Shown piece by piece: positions 53,890 through 63,412 of a stretch of 64,000 nt of DNA. The notes under the pieces are model-generated. The model did no database searches and had not been told where the DNA came from. It worked only from the letters and a program-made list of their open reading frames with translations. Position 1 is the stretch's first letter. Each line of letters begins with the position of its first letter. Origin of the DNA: Pelomonas sp. SE-A7 (lineage in GTDB: Bacteria > Pseudomonadota > Gammaproteobacteria > Burkholderiales > Burkholderiaceae_C); assembly GCF_030345705.1 (NCBI RefSeq), contig NZ_JAUASW010000001.1, positions 2,356,001-2,420,000 on the forward strand. The letters run 5' to 3'. The translations under genes and the position numbers were made by a program.

Positions 53890-55244
53890 CCGAATTGCAG
53901 ATCGGATTGCTGTTCGCTGCGGCCACGCTGTTCGTGATGTTCCTCGGCGTGCCCATCGCCTTTGCGCTGGGCGTGGTCGCCGTGGGCTTCATGGCCGTCT
54001 TCATGCCGCGCAGCGCGCTCGACACGGTGACCCAGAACGTCTACGAGGAGATGGCCAGCATCACCCTGCTGTCCATCCCGCTGTTCATCCTCAAGGGCGC
54101 GGCCATAGGCCGATCCCGGGCCGGCCAGGACCTGTATGCGGCCCTGCATGTCTGGATGAATCGCGTGCCCGGCGGCCTGGGCATCGCCAATGTGCTGGCC
54201 TGCGCGCTGTTCGCTGCGATGGCGGGTTCCAGTCCGGCCACCTGCTCGGCCATAGGCAGCGCCGGCATTCCCGAGATGCGCAAGCGCGGCTACTCGCCGG
54301 GCTTCGCGGCCGGCATCATCGCGGCCGGCGGCACCCTGGGCATCCTGCTGCCGCCCTCGATCACCATGATCCTGTATGCGGTCGCTTCCGAGCAGTCGCT
54401 GGGCCGGCTGTTCCTGGCCGGCATAGGCCCGGGCGTGCTGCTGGTGCTGCTGTTCTCGGTCTACGCCACCTGGCAATACCGGCGCGAGCACCGCGCTGCC
54501 CTGGCCGTGGCCGAGGCCGGCGGTGCCAGCTCGGCCCTGCTCGCGCATGAGGCCTTCTCGCTGCGCGAGAAGTTCGAGATGCTGCCGCGGGTCCTGCCCT
54601 TCGTGGTGCTCTTGATAGGCGTGATGGTGGCCCTGTACGGCGGCTATGCCACGCCCAGCGAGACCGCCGGCCTGGGCGCCATGCTGGCCCTCTTGCTGAT
54701 CGCGGCGATCTACAAGATCTGGCGGCCGCGCGACCTCAGCCCCATCCTCGCCGCCACGCTGAAGGAATCGACCATGCTGATGTTCATCATCGGCATGTCG
54801 CTGCTGTTCAGCTATGTGATGAGCTACCTGCACCTGAGCCAGTCGGTGGCGCACTGGATCGTCGCCCAGCAGCTCTCGCCCTGGCTGCTGCTCGCCGCCA
54901 TCCTCTTGCTGGTGATCGTGCTGGGCTTCTTCCTGCCGCCCGTCAGCATCATCCTGATGACCGCGCCCATCATCCTGCCGCCGCTCAAGGCCGCGGGCTT
55001 CGACCTGATCTGGTTCGGCGTCCTGATGACCATCGTGATGGAGACCGGCCTGATCCATCCACCGGTGGGGCTCAACATCTTCGTGATCAAGAACATCGCG
55101 CCCGACATCACGCTCTCGCAGATCATCTGGGGCGTGTTGCCCTTCGTGGGCCTGATGCTGTTCGCCGTGCTGCTGATCTGCGCTGTGCCGGGCATAGCGA
55201 CCTGGTTCCCCGATGTCATGATGGGGGCTGTCGTCCCCCGCTAG
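53886..55244 (+). CDS. dctM: TRAP transporter large permease DctM
   Basis: This 452-residue permease has about 12-13 helices. It carries the DctM hallmarks PLFILKGAAIGRSRAGQDLY, GGLGIANVLACALFAAMAGSSPATCSAIG, GYSPGFAAGIIAAGGTLGILLPPSITMILYA and, near the C-terminus, METGLIHPPVGLNIFVIKNIA. It performs sodium-coupled uptake of the carboxylate delivered by DctP. The gene for malonyl-CoA synthetase follows four bases later. Confidence 0.94.
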   Translation: MTELQIGLLFAAATLFVMFLGVPIAFALGVVAVGFMAVFMPRSALDTVTQNVYEEMASITLLSIPLFILKGAAIGRSRAGQDLYAALHVWMNRVPGGLGIANVLACALFAAMAGSSPATCSAIGSAGIPEMRKRGYSPGFAAGIIAAGGTLGILLPPSITMILYAVASEQSLGRLFLAGIGPGVLLVLLFSVYATWQYRREHRAALAVAEAGGASSALLAHEAFSLREKFEMLPRVLPFVVLLIGVMVALYGGYATPSETAGLGAMLALLLIAAIYKIWRPRDLSPILAATLKESTMLMFIIGMSLLFSYVMSYLHLSQSVAHWIVAQQLSPWLLLAAILLLVIVLGFFLPPVSIILMTAPIILPPLKAAGFDLIWFGVLMTIVMETGLIHPPVGLNIFVIKNIAPDITLSQIIWGVLPFVGLMLFAVLLICAVPGIATWFPDVMMGAVVPR

Positions 55245-55248
55245 ACCC

Positions 55249-56778
55249 ATGAACGCCAACCTGTTCGCCGCGCTGCGCGCGGCCTTCCCCACCGACCTCG
55301 ACGCCTGCGCCATCGAATGCGCCGACGGCGACCAGCTGAGCTACAGCTGGCGCGACATCGACCGTGCCACGGCCATGATGGCCAATCTGCTGGCCTCGCT
55401 GGACCTGCCGGCCGGCAGCCGCGTCGCGGTGCAGACCGAAAAGAGCGTCGAGGCCCTGCTGCTTTACCTGGCGGTGCTGCGCGCCGGCTTCGTCTACCTG
55501 CCGCTGAACAATGCCTACCAGTCGGCCGAGCTGGAGTACTTCATCCAGGACGCCCGGCCGGCCGTCTTCGTCTGCTCGGGCCGGCAATTCGGCTGGATCA
55601 GCAAGCTGGCCTTCCAGGCCGGCACGCAATACGTGTTCACGCTGAACGAGGACCGCAGCGGCACGCTGCTGGACCGTGCCGCGCACCACGCCGACAGCCA
55701 TGTCATCGCAGAAAAGTCGACCGACGACATGGCGGCCATCCTCTACACCAGCGGCACGACCGGCCGCAGCAAGGGCGCCATGCTTTCGCATGGCAACCTG
55801 CTGTCGAACGCCCGCATGCTGAAGGACTACTGGGATTGGCGCAGCAGCGACGTGTTGATCCATGCCCTGCCGATCTTCCACGTGCACGGCCTTTTCGTGG
55901 CCTCGCACGGCGCCCTGCTCAACGGCAGCCGGATGATCTGGTTCTCGAAGTTCGAGCCCAAGGCGGTGATTCGCCGACTCAGCGACGCGACCGTCTTCAT
56001 GGGCGTGCCCACGCTCTACACCCGCATGCTGGCCGAGCCCACGCTGACCGACGAGGCGGCCGGCACCATGAGGCTCTTCATCAGCGGCTCGGCCCCGCTC
56101 TTGATTGAAACCTGGCGCGACTGGCAAGAGCGCACCGGCCACCTGATCCTGGAACGCTACGGCATGAGCGAGACGCTGATGCTGACCTCCAACCCCTGCC
56201 GGCCGCGCGATGGCGAGCGCAAGGGTGGCACGGTGGGCCCGGCCCTGCCCGGCGTAGCCCTGCGCATCGTCAGCGATGAAGGCAAGGCCTGCGCAGTGGA
56301 AGAGATCGGCCATATCCAGGTGCGAGGCCCCAATGTGTTCTCGGGCTACTGGCAGATGCCGGAGAAGACCCGGGAGGAGTTCACGGCCGACGGCTGGTTC
56401 AAGACCGGCGACGTGGGCCGCGTCGACGCCGACGGCTACGTGAGCATCGTCGGCCGCAGCAAGGACCTGATCATCACCGGCGGCTTCAACGTCTATCCGG
56501 CCGAGATCGAGGGCTTTCTGAACGAGCTGCCCGGCGTGGCCGAATCGGCCGTGATCGGCGTGCCGCATCCGGACTTCGGCGAGGCGGTCGTCGCCGTCGT
56601 GATCGCCAGGCCCGGTGCCCAGCCCGACGTCGGGGCGCTGAGCGCGCAGCTCAGGCAGCGGATCGCCGGCTTCAAGGTGCCGAAAGCCATGCTGCTGGCG
56701 ACCGAGCTGCCCCGCAATGCCATGGGCAAGGTGCAGAAGAAGCTGCTGCGCGAACAGCATGCGGAGCTGTTCCAGTGA
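55249..56778 (+). CDS. matB: malonyl-CoA synthetase
   Basis: This 509-residue ANL-family ligase makes malonyl-CoA (often also methylmalonyl-CoA) from the acid, ATP and CoA. It aligns closely in structure with rhizobial MatB: QTEKSVEALLLYLAVLRAGFVYLPLNNAYQSAELEYF, the ATP loop YTSGTTGRSKGAMLSHGN, LIHALPIFHVHGLF, FISGSAPLLIETW, ERYGMSETLMLTSNP and the catalytic lysine in NAMGKVQKKLLR. The TRAP genes directly upstream resemble the MatPQM malonate importer. Malonyl-CoA decarboxylase (MatA) is not in the window. Confidence 0.9.
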   Translation: MNANLFAALRAAFPTDLDACAIECADGDQLSYSWRDIDRATAMMANLLASLDLPAGSRVAVQTEKSVEALLLYLAVLRAGFVYLPLNNAYQSAELEYFIQDARPAVFVCSGRQFGWISKLAFQAGTQYVFTLNEDRSGTLLDRAAHHADSHVIAEKSTDDMAAILYTSGTTGRSKGAMLSHGNLLSNARMLKDYWDWRSSDVLIHALPIFHVHGLFVASHGALLNGSRMIWFSKFEPKAVIRRLSDATVFMGVPTLYTRMLAEPTLTDEAAGTMRLFISGSAPLLIETWRDWQERTGHLILERYGMSETLMLTSNPCRPRDGERKGGTVGPALPGVALRIVSDEGKACAVEEIGHIQVRGPNVFSGYWQMPEKTREEFTADGWFKTGDVGRVDADGYVSIVGRSKDLIITGGFNVYPAEIEGFLNELPGVAESAVIGVPHPDFGEAVVAVVIARPGAQPDVGALSAQLRQRIAGFKVPKAMLLATELPRNAMGKVQKKLLREQHAELFQ

Positions 56779-56984
56779 GCGACGCCACCCTCGAGCTGAA
56801 TGCTGCCTGCCCACGCTGCGGCGGCCCCTTCCACTGTGGGGCGGCCGACGCGCGCTGCGACTGCTTCGACCTGAAGCTGGACGAGGCCCTGCGCAGCGAG
56901 CTGGCACGCCAATACCAGGGCTGCCTGTGCCTGAGCTGCCTGCGCGAGCTGAAGCGCCAGCAGGCCGAGGCGGGCAAGACCTGA
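56775..56984 (+). CDS. cysteine-rich CWC family protein
   Basis: This 69-residue protein has the CWC pattern CPRCGGPFHCGAADARCDCFDLKLD...CLCLSCLREL: seven to eight cysteines arranged as a probable zinc-binding module. It starts at GTG 56775 overlapping the matB stop (GTGA), so it is translated with matB. The function is unknown and the link to malonate may be incidental. Confidence 0.87.
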   Translation: MSDATLELNAACPRCGGPFHCGAADARCDCFDLKLDEALRSELARQYQGCLCLSCLRELKRQQAEAGKT

Positions 56985-57084
56985 CACGCCGGTCACAAAT
57001 CAGCACCCGCCGGCCTGCTTTCTTGACTTGTGGCAGGCCCCGCCCACTTGCACAATGGCTCGGTCCGGTTCCCTCAACCCCACC

Positions 57085-59700
57085 ATGACAGACCCGGCCC
57101 CCAGCTCCGGCAAACCCAGCCTGCGGCAACGCCTGCTTGAACGCGGCCCGCTGACCGCCCTGGGCATGCTGCTGATCCTGCTATGGACCGGCGTGGCCTG
57201 GTTTGGTTTCGCCTATCGCGACCAGCTGCACTTCGAGCATGAGCGGGAGCTGTCCTCCCAGGCCGGCGTCACCGCCGCCCAGACCGAGGCGGTGCTGCGC
57301 GACGCCGAGATCTGCCTGCGCACCATCGACCTCTGGCTGATGACCCGCGAGACCCGTGAGCTGCTCAGCGACGCACCGCTGGTGCAGATGGCCGAGACCC
57401 TGCAGTCCACCACGCGGGGCATGGTCGAGATCGTGCTGGCCGACGCCGGAGGTCGGCTCTACCGCCTGCCCAGCCCCAGCGGCCAGGCCTTCTTCCAGCT
57501 GAAGAACCCCGAGTTCGTCGCCGCGCTGCGCAACCCGGATACCGAGGGCATGCAGCTGGGCAGCTCGCTGCGCTTCAACCCCGAAAGCCCGCTGCGCCTG
57601 CCGCTGGCGATGCGGCTGAGCCGGCCTCGCCAGGACATGATCACGGTGCTGGCCCTGGTCAATCTGGACCGGCTGATGCAGATGCAAGGCCTGTACCTGC
57701 TGGGCACCCAGGGCAGCGTCAGCATGATCGGCCGAGACGGTGAAGCGCTGAGCCGCACGCCGGTCATCGATGGCTACATAGGCAAGAACGTCTATGCGAT
57801 GCGGCCACAGGCCCGCGCGAACCTGGCGCCACAGGCCGGCATCCTGCGCAACAGCCTCAGCCCGGCCGACGGCGAGCTGCGCACCGTGGCCTTCGAGACG
57901 CTGGGCGACTTCGGCATCAAGCTGCTCCTGGCCGAGGGCGAAAGCCGGGCCCTGGTCCTGCATCGCTCGCAGCGCCTGTGGGTGCTGGCCTTGGCCACCG
58001 TCCTGAGCTTCACGGCGATGCTGACCACCCTGGTCCTGGTGCGCCAGCACCGCGACCTGCGGATCCGCGACGCCGAGTTGCTGGCCACCAGCGACGCCTC
58101 GCCGCTGGGCCTGTTCCGCAGCGACGTCAGCGGCCGGGTGATCTGGGCCAATGAGACCTACCTGCGCCTGCACGGCCTGGAGGCCGACGAAGCCGAATGG
58201 GGCTGGCTCTTGCTGCTGCCCGAGGGTGAGCGTGCGGCCGCGCAGGAGCGCTGGCGCCAGGCCTGTGCCACCGGAGATCCGATGCACATGCACCGAACGC
58301 TGAACCGGCGCGACGGCTCGCAGATCCTGGTCTCGCTGCGCACGGCGCCGCTGCGCGTCAGCGGCAAGGTGGTCGGCCAGGCCGGCACCGTGACCGACAT
58401 CACCGAAGTGGCCGAGCGCGAGCGCGCCCAGCGGATGCTGCAGGCGATCTTCGACATGACGCCGGACTATGTGGCCCAGATGAAGCCCGACGGCCGGCTC
58501 GTCTACCTGAACCCGGCCGCACGCCAGCGCATCAGCCTGGCTCGCGATGCCTCGCTGGATGGCTTGAGCTACCTCAGCTTTGTCGCATTCACGGAGCCGG
58601 ACCGATTCCGCAACGAGATCCTGCCGGTCGCCATGCAGCAGGGCCACTGGTCCGGCCGCAGCCTGCTCAAGGCACCCGACGGCGCCCTGGTGCCGGTCGA
58701 CAACACCGTCCTGGTGCACCGCAATGAGCAGGGCGACGTCGAGCTGATCTCGGGCGTCATGCGCGACCTCAGCGCCGAGGTGCTGGCCGAACGCGAGCGC
58801 TTGCGCAGCGAGGCCATGCTGCGCTCCGTCGCCAACAGCGCCCAGGTGATGATCGCCGTGCTCGATACCGAGCAGCACTACCTGTTCTTCAACAAGGCCT
58901 ATGCCGACCACTTCGGCACCACGCTGGAAGCCTGGCGCGGCCGGCCGATCCGCGAGCTGATCGGCGAAGCGCAATACGCCACCAGCCTGCCGGCCATCGA
59001 AGCCGCGCTGCAAGGCCGGCACCGCGATCTTGAGAAGGCCTATGCCGACCGGCCCGAGCAGGTGATCCTGGACGTGCGCTACTCGCCGCTGCGCCTGGAC
59101 GGCGGCGAGATTGCCGGTGCCATCTGCATAGCCCGCGACGTGACCGCGGCCAAGGCCGAGGAGGCGCGGCTGCGCCATGCCTCGCAGACCGACACCCTGA
59201 CCCAGCTGCTGAACCGCAACGGCTTTCATCTGGCGGCCGACGAGAAGCTGGCCCATGCGCGCCAGCACAACCACCTGATGGCCCTGCTCTACGTCGACCT
59301 GGACCGCTTCAAGCCGGTCAACGACCAGTACGGCCATCCGATGGGCGATGCCCTGCTTCGCGCCGTGGCCGGCCGCATCCGCAATGCGCTGCGGCCCAGC
59401 GACCTGGCGGCCCGGCTGGGCGGCGACGAGTTCGCCGTGCTGCTGGCCGCGCTGCACAGCCGCGAGGACGCCGAGAAAGTGGCGGCCAAGCTGGTGCAGG
59501 CCATTGGCGCGGCCTTCATGATCGACCAGCACGAACTGCATATAGGCGCCAGCGTGGGCTTCTGCGTCGCCTGGGGCGGCGAGGCCGACCTCGAGGCCAT
59601 GGTGGCCGAGGCCGATGCCCGGCTGTATGAAGCCAAGCGGGCCGGCCGCGGCACCTGGCGCGGCAGCGACCTGCAGCTCAGTGGGTCAGCGCCCGCTTGA
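57085..59700 (+). CDS. membrane diguanylate cyclase with multiple PAS domains
   Basis: This 871-residue protein has an N-terminal helix (about 24-43), a long periplasmic sensor region (dCACHE-like, about 44-295) and a second helix (about 305-325). Three PAS-type domains follow at about 340-450, 460-575 and 585-700, and a C-terminal GGDEF domain at about 705-865. The active motif is RLGGDEFAVLL, and the inhibitory I-site RPSD lies five residues ahead, so the enzyme should make cyclic di-GMP with product inhibition. The start MTDPAPSSGKPS is preferred over upstream codons. Confidence 0.92.
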   Translation: MTDPAPSSGKPSLRQRLLERGPLTALGMLLILLWTGVAWFGFAYRDQLHFEHERELSSQAGVTAAQTEAVLRDAEICLRTIDLWLMTRETRELLSDAPLVQMAETLQSTTRGMVEIVLADAGGRLYRLPSPSGQAFFQLKNPEFVAALRNPDTEGMQLGSSLRFNPESPLRLPLAMRLSRPRQDMITVLALVNLDRLMQMQGLYLLGTQGSVSMIGRDGEALSRTPVIDGYIGKNVYAMRPQARANLAPQAGILRNSLSPADGELRTVAFETLGDFGIKLLLAEGESRALVLHRSQRLWVLALATVLSFTAMLTTLVLVRQHRDLRIRDAELLATSDASPLGLFRSDVSGRVIWANETYLRLHGLEADEAEWGWLLLLPEGERAAAQERWRQACATGDPMHMHRTLNRRDGSQILVSLRTAPLRVSGKVVGQAGTVTDITEVAERERAQRMLQAIFDMTPDYVAQMKPDGRLVYLNPAARQRISLARDASLDGLSYLSFVAFTEPDRFRNEILPVAMQQGHWSGRSLLKAPDGALVPVDNTVLVHRNEQGDVELISGVMRDLSAEVLAERERLRSEAMLRSVANSAQVMIAVLDTEQHYLFFNKAYADHFGTTLEAWRGRPIRELIGEAQYATSLPAIEAALQGRHRDLEKAYADRPEQVILDVRYSPLRLDGGEIAGAICIARDVTAAKAEEARLRHASQTDTLTQLLNRNGFHLAADEKLAHARQHNHLMALLYVDLDRFKPVNDQYGHPMGDALLRAVAGRIRNALRPSDLAARLGGDEFAVLLAALHSREDAEKVAAKLVQAIGAAFMIDQHELHIGASVGFCVAWGGEADLEAMVAEADARLYEAKRAGRGTWRGSDLQLSGSAPA

Positions 59701-60172
59701 CCCTCAGCAGCGCCTGCTGAAGCACCTTGGCATCGGTGCTGGCGCGGTGACGCTGCAGGCTCATCTCGCCGCGCACCTCGGTCAGCGTCTCGTGCCAGCG
59801 CGCGGCCTCCTCTTCACTGAGCAAGGCCCTCAGGTCGGCCAGCTTGAAGCGTGGCACCAGGCCGGCCACGTCGAACAGCCGTGACAGCCAGGGATAGTCG
59901 TGGGCCCAGGCGTCGCAGTAGACGGTCTGGCCGGCCAGCCGGGCATTGATCTCGGTCGCCACCCAGGCCGCCTCGCGGCCATGCTGGAACAGGATCTCGC
60001 GGCTGATGCCATGCAGGGCTTGCGCCTGCTCGTCCCAGTGCTGCCATTCCGGCAGCGGGCGTATCAGCGAGCAGAACACGCCGCCGTCGCAGGTGACGAA
60101 GCCGACCTCGATCGGATAGGAACCGCGGCCGAAGCCCGAGGCTTCGACGTCGAGGATGGCGGGTGGGGTCAT
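59678..60172 (-). CDS. DEDDh 3'-5' exonuclease family protein
   Basis: This 164-residue RNase T-like exonuclease has Exo I DVEASGFGRGSYPIEVGFV, Exo II in the middle region (YCDAWAHDYPWLSRLF), and Exo III HRASTDAKVL (H-x4-D). It lacks an extra domain and is close to the minimal size for the fold. It overlaps the diguanylate cyclase gene by 23 bases on the opposite strand. RNA or DNA as the substrate cannot be decided. Confidence 0.85.
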   Translation of the reverse strand: MTPPAILDVEASGFGRGSYPIEVGFVTCDGGVFCSLIRPLPEWQHWDEQAQALHGISREILFQHGREAAWVATEINARLAGQTVYCDAWAHDYPWLSRLFDVAGLVPRFKLADLRALLSEEEAARWHETLTEVRGEMSLQRHRASTDAKVLQQALLRVKRALTH

Positions 60173-60261
60173 GCGCGAGGCGGCGGCTTCTTGTGACGGC
60201 TCAGTGTACGCAGGGCCCATCACCCGGCAAGCCGCGCAAACACGGGGCCCCGCGGCGATCA

Positions 60262-60277
60262 CTGTATTTATACTCAG
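60262..60277 (+). promoter_or_regulatory. LexA-type SOS box
   Basis: CTGTATTTATACTCAG matches CTGT-N8-ACAG with one mismatch in the right arm and the AT-rich centre typical of LexA boxes. It lies eight bases before the ATG of the nuclease/helicase operon, so LexA binding would block its transcription. Confidence 0.75.
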
Positions 60278-60284
60278 TAGCCCC

Positions 60285-61064
60285 ATGAGCCCCCTGACCC
60301 GCCAGCACCGCACCCGCCTGATGAAGCTATGGCGCTCGGCCGGCTGGCCCTGCAAGGATGGCCTCGAGATCGACCTGCTGGCGGCCGGGATGCTGCGCCA
60401 GGTCGAGGACGCGCAGGGCCGCGAGCAGCTCAGGCTCAGCGAGGCCGGCATAGCCTGGCTGGCCGAAGCGCGCCAGCAGGGCGTGCGAGCCCTCAGCAAA
60501 CACGACCGGCTGGCGCTGCGTTTTGCCGGCGAGCTGATGCAGGGAGGCCGCATAGTCTGGCGCGAGTTGTCGCTGCGGGCCCAGGTCGAGGCGGCGGCCC
60601 GCGAAGTGCATGAGCCGGCGCCGCTGTGGCCCGATTCGCCCGGCCCCGAGCTGCCACCGCCCCATGCCTGGCGGCTGGCCCGGCCCGACCTGTTCTCGGT
60701 CCGCAACACCAGCGTCGAGGCCTATCTGCAGCCGCAAGTCCATGAGGTCAAGGCCAGCCGCGCCGACCTGCTGTCGGACCTGCGCCATGCTGCCAAGCGC
60801 CAGGCCTATGAATGGCTCAGCTGCGAGAGCTACTACCTGTTCCCGGCCGGCATCGCCGAGCCCGAGGAGATTCCCGAGCCCTATGGCGTCTGGGTCCTGC
60901 ATGGCGAGATCGAGGACGGCCGCTTCGAGCAACTGCGCCCGGCCCGCCACCATGCGCGGCGCCTGCCCTTCGCCGTCTGGCTGGCGCTGGCCAAGGCCAC
61001 GCCGCTGCCGCGCGACGACGAGGACGAAGGGCCGCAGGCGCCGCTGCAAGAGGTCCCTGAATGA
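60285..61064 (+). CDS. MmcB-like PD-(D/E)xK nuclease-fold protein
   Basis: This 259-residue soluble protein has an N-terminal helical wing (SPLTRQHRTRLMKLWRSAGWP). Its C-terminal half resembles the MmcB/PD-(D/E)xK fold: ARPDLFSVRN, then LQPQVHEVKASRADLLSDLR with the E-x-K pair, then YEWLSCESYYLFPAG. MmcB-type proteins act in DNA repair and induced mutagenesis. The ATG at 60285 directly follows an SOS box, and the stop overlaps the helicase start (ATGA), so both are probably damage-inducible. Confidence 0.75.
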   Translation: MSPLTRQHRTRLMKLWRSAGWPCKDGLEIDLLAAGMLRQVEDAQGREQLRLSEAGIAWLAEARQQGVRALSKHDRLALRFAGELMQGGRIVWRELSLRAQVEAAAREVHEPAPLWPDSPGPELPPPHAWRLARPDLFSVRNTSVEAYLQPQVHEVKASRADLLSDLRHAAKRQAYEWLSCESYYLFPAGIAEPEEIPEPYGVWVLHGEIEDGRFEQLRPARHHARRLPFAVWLALAKATPLPRDDEDEGPQAPLQEVPE

Positions 61065-63370
61065 CCTACAGCGTTGCGGTGCGCGAACTGTGCGAGTTCG
61101 CGGCCAAGACCGGCGATCTCGACCTGCGCTTCACGCCCGCTCCCACCGCGCTGGAAGGCATGGAAGGTCATGCCCGCGTCGCCCAGCGCCGCGGCTTCGG
61201 CTACGAAACCGAGCTGTCGCTGCAAGGCCTGCATGAAGAGCTGCTGGTGCGCGGCCGCGCCGATGGCTGGGACGCGGCGCGCGGCCGGCTCGAAGAGATC
61301 AAGACCCACAAGGGCAAGCTCGAGCGCCAGCCCGCCACGCACCGCGCGCTGCACTGGGCCCAGCTGCGCATCTACGGCCATCTGCTGTGCGAGCTCAAGC
61401 AGCTGGACCAGGTCGAGCTGGCCCTGGTCTACCTGAACATCACGAGCGAGCAGGAGACCGTGTTCACGGAACGCTGCTCGGCAGCGGACTTGCGCGAGTT
61501 CTTCGCTCGTCATTGCGATGCCTTCCTGGCCTGGGCGCGACAGCAGCTGGCACATCGCAAGGCGCGCGATGCAGCGCTGCAGCAGCTGAAGTTTCCGCAC
61601 GGCGAGTTCCGCGCCGGCCAGCGGGTGCTGGCCACGGCGGTCTACAACGCGGCACGCAGCGGCCGCCCCTTGCTGGCCCAGGCGCCCACCGGCATTGGCA
61701 AGACCCTGGGCACGCTGTTCCCGCTGTTCAAGGCCGCGCCGGGCCAGCGGCTGGACAAGGTCTTCTTCCTTTCGGCCAAGACCTCGGGCCGGCAGCTGGC
61801 GCTGGACGCGGTGCAGCAACTCGACAAGCCCTCGGTGCGTGTGCTGGAACTGGTGGCCCGCGACAAGGTCTGCGAGCACCCCGACAAGGCCTGCCACGGC
61901 GAGAGCTGCCCGCTGGCGCAAGGCTTCTACGACAAGCTGCCGGCGGCCCGCGCCGCGGCCTGCTCCCAGAGCGAGCCGCTGGACCAGGCGCGGGTGCGCG
62001 AGATCGCCCGCCGGCATGAGGTCTGCCCCTACTACCTGAGCCAGGAGCTGGTGCGCTGGTCCGACCTGGTGGTCGGCGACTACAACTACTTCTTCGACGG
62101 CAGCGCCCTCTTGCATTCGCTGGCCCAGGTCAATGACTGGCGGGTCGCCCTGCTGGTGGACGAGGCCCACAACCTGGTGGACCGCGGCCGCTCCATGTAC
62201 AGCGCCGAGCTGCGGCCCGACAGCCTGGCCGACGCGCGCGGCTCGGCCACGGCCCGCCAGCAAGGCACGATCAAGCGTGCGCTCGACAAGCTGCGCAAGA
62301 CCTGGCACGCGCTCGCCTCAGAAATCGCCGAGGCAAGCGACGGCTACCGCGTCTGCACCGAGCCGCCGCCGGCCTGGCTGGAGGCCCTGGTCAATGCCAG
62401 CGGTACGATCAGCGAGCACCTGGCCGAACATCCGGCCGATGCGCCCGATCCGGCCCTGCAAGGCTTCTATCTCGAGGCCCTGCAGTTCCTGCGGCTGTGC
62501 GAGACGCTGGAGCCCAGCCATTCCCTCATCGACCTCTCGCGCAACGACAGCCCCTCGCCGCTGGCCAGAGGCAAGGACGCCGCCTGGCGCGCCGAGACGC
62601 CGGTGGTCTGCCTGCGCAACATCGTGCCGGCGCCGCACCTGAAGCCGCGGCTGGAGTCGGCCCACACGGTCACGCTGTTCTCGGCCACCTTGCAGCCGCC
62701 GGCCTGCTATGCCGACCTGCTGGGCCTGCCCGAGCAGCACGCCTGGGTCGATGTGGAATCGCCGTTCAGGGCCGAACAATTGCGGGTCGAGGTGGCCCGC
62801 GAGGTCTCGACCCGCTGGCGCGACCGCGCCGGCTCGCTGGACCGCATCGCCGAGCGCATCGCCGGCGAGTACGCGAGACGCCCCGGGAACTACCTGGCCT
62901 TCTTCAGCAGCTACGACTACCTGCAGCAGGCGGCCGACCGTCTGGCCGCGCGCCACCCCGATCTGCCGCAATGGCGCCAGCAGCGCCGCATGGGCGAGGC
63001 CGAGCAGAAGGCCTTTCTCGAACGCTTCACCGAAGTGAGCCGCGGCATCGCCTTCGCCGTGCTGGGCGGCGCCTTTGCCGAGGGCGTGGATCTGCCGGGC
63101 GACCGGCTGATCGGTGCCTTCGTCGCCACGCTGGGCCTGCCCCAGGTCAATCCGGTGATGGAGCAGTTCCGCGAACGCCTGGATGCGCGCTTCGGCGCCG
63201 GCCGCGGTTATGACTACGCCTACCTGGTGCCGGGGCTGCAGAAAGTCGTGCAGGCCGCCGGCCGCGTGATTCGCACGACCGAGGACCAGGGCGTGGTCGT
63301 GCTGCTGGATGACCGCTTTGCAAGGCGCGAGGTGCGCGCCCTGCTGCCGCGCTGGTGGGCCTTGGGCTAG
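61061..63370 (+). CDS. nuclease-helicase fusion: PD-(D/E)xK domain plus XPD/DinG-like FeS helicase
   Basis: This 769-residue protein has two parts. Residues about 1-175 form a RecB/Cas4-like nuclease: LLVRGRADGW...RLEEIKTHKGKL (D...E-x-K) and HWAQLRIYGHLL (Q-x3-Y type motif). Residues about 185-769 form a superfamily 2 XPD-like helicase with Walker A APTGIGKTLG, DEAH box VDEAHNLVDRG and motif VI QAAGRVIRTTEDQG. Four cysteines are spaced for an iron-sulfur cluster (VCEHPDKACHGESC...HEVC). It likely unwinds and cuts DNA in repair. It forms a coupled operon with the MmcB-like gene behind an SOS box. Confidence 0.9.
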   Translation: MTYSVAVRELCEFAAKTGDLDLRFTPAPTALEGMEGHARVAQRRGFGYETELSLQGLHEELLVRGRADGWDAARGRLEEIKTHKGKLERQPATHRALHWAQLRIYGHLLCELKQLDQVELALVYLNITSEQETVFTERCSAADLREFFARHCDAFLAWARQQLAHRKARDAALQQLKFPHGEFRAGQRVLATAVYNAARSGRPLLAQAPTGIGKTLGTLFPLFKAAPGQRLDKVFFLSAKTSGRQLALDAVQQLDKPSVRVLELVARDKVCEHPDKACHGESCPLAQGFYDKLPAARAAACSQSEPLDQARVREIARRHEVCPYYLSQELVRWSDLVVGDYNYFFDGSALLHSLAQVNDWRVALLVDEAHNLVDRGRSMYSAELRPDSLADARGSATARQQGTIKRALDKLRKTWHALASEIAEASDGYRVCTEPPPAWLEALVNASGTISEHLAEHPADAPDPALQGFYLEALQFLRLCETLEPSHSLIDLSRNDSPSPLARGKDAAWRAETPVVCLRNIVPAPHLKPRLESAHTVTLFSATLQPPACYADLLGLPEQHAWVDVESPFRAEQLRVEVAREVSTRWRDRAGSLDRIAERIAGEYARRPGNYLAFFSSYDYLQQAADRLAARHPDLPQWRQQRRMGEAEQKAFLERFTEVSRGIAFAVLGGAFAEGVDLPGDRLIGAFVATLGLPQVNPVMEQFRERLDARFGAGRGYDYAYLVPGLQKVVQAAGRVIRTTEDQGVVVLLDDRFARREVRALLPRWWALG

Positions 63371-63412
63371 TGGCATGATCGCGCGCTGCCCCGCCCGTCT
63401 GACGAGGACTTC

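Noticed and set aside
57023..57056. A sigma-70 promoter before the diguanylate cyclase (TTGACT and CACAAT)
   Set aside because: The spacing of 22 bases is too long for a normal promoter.
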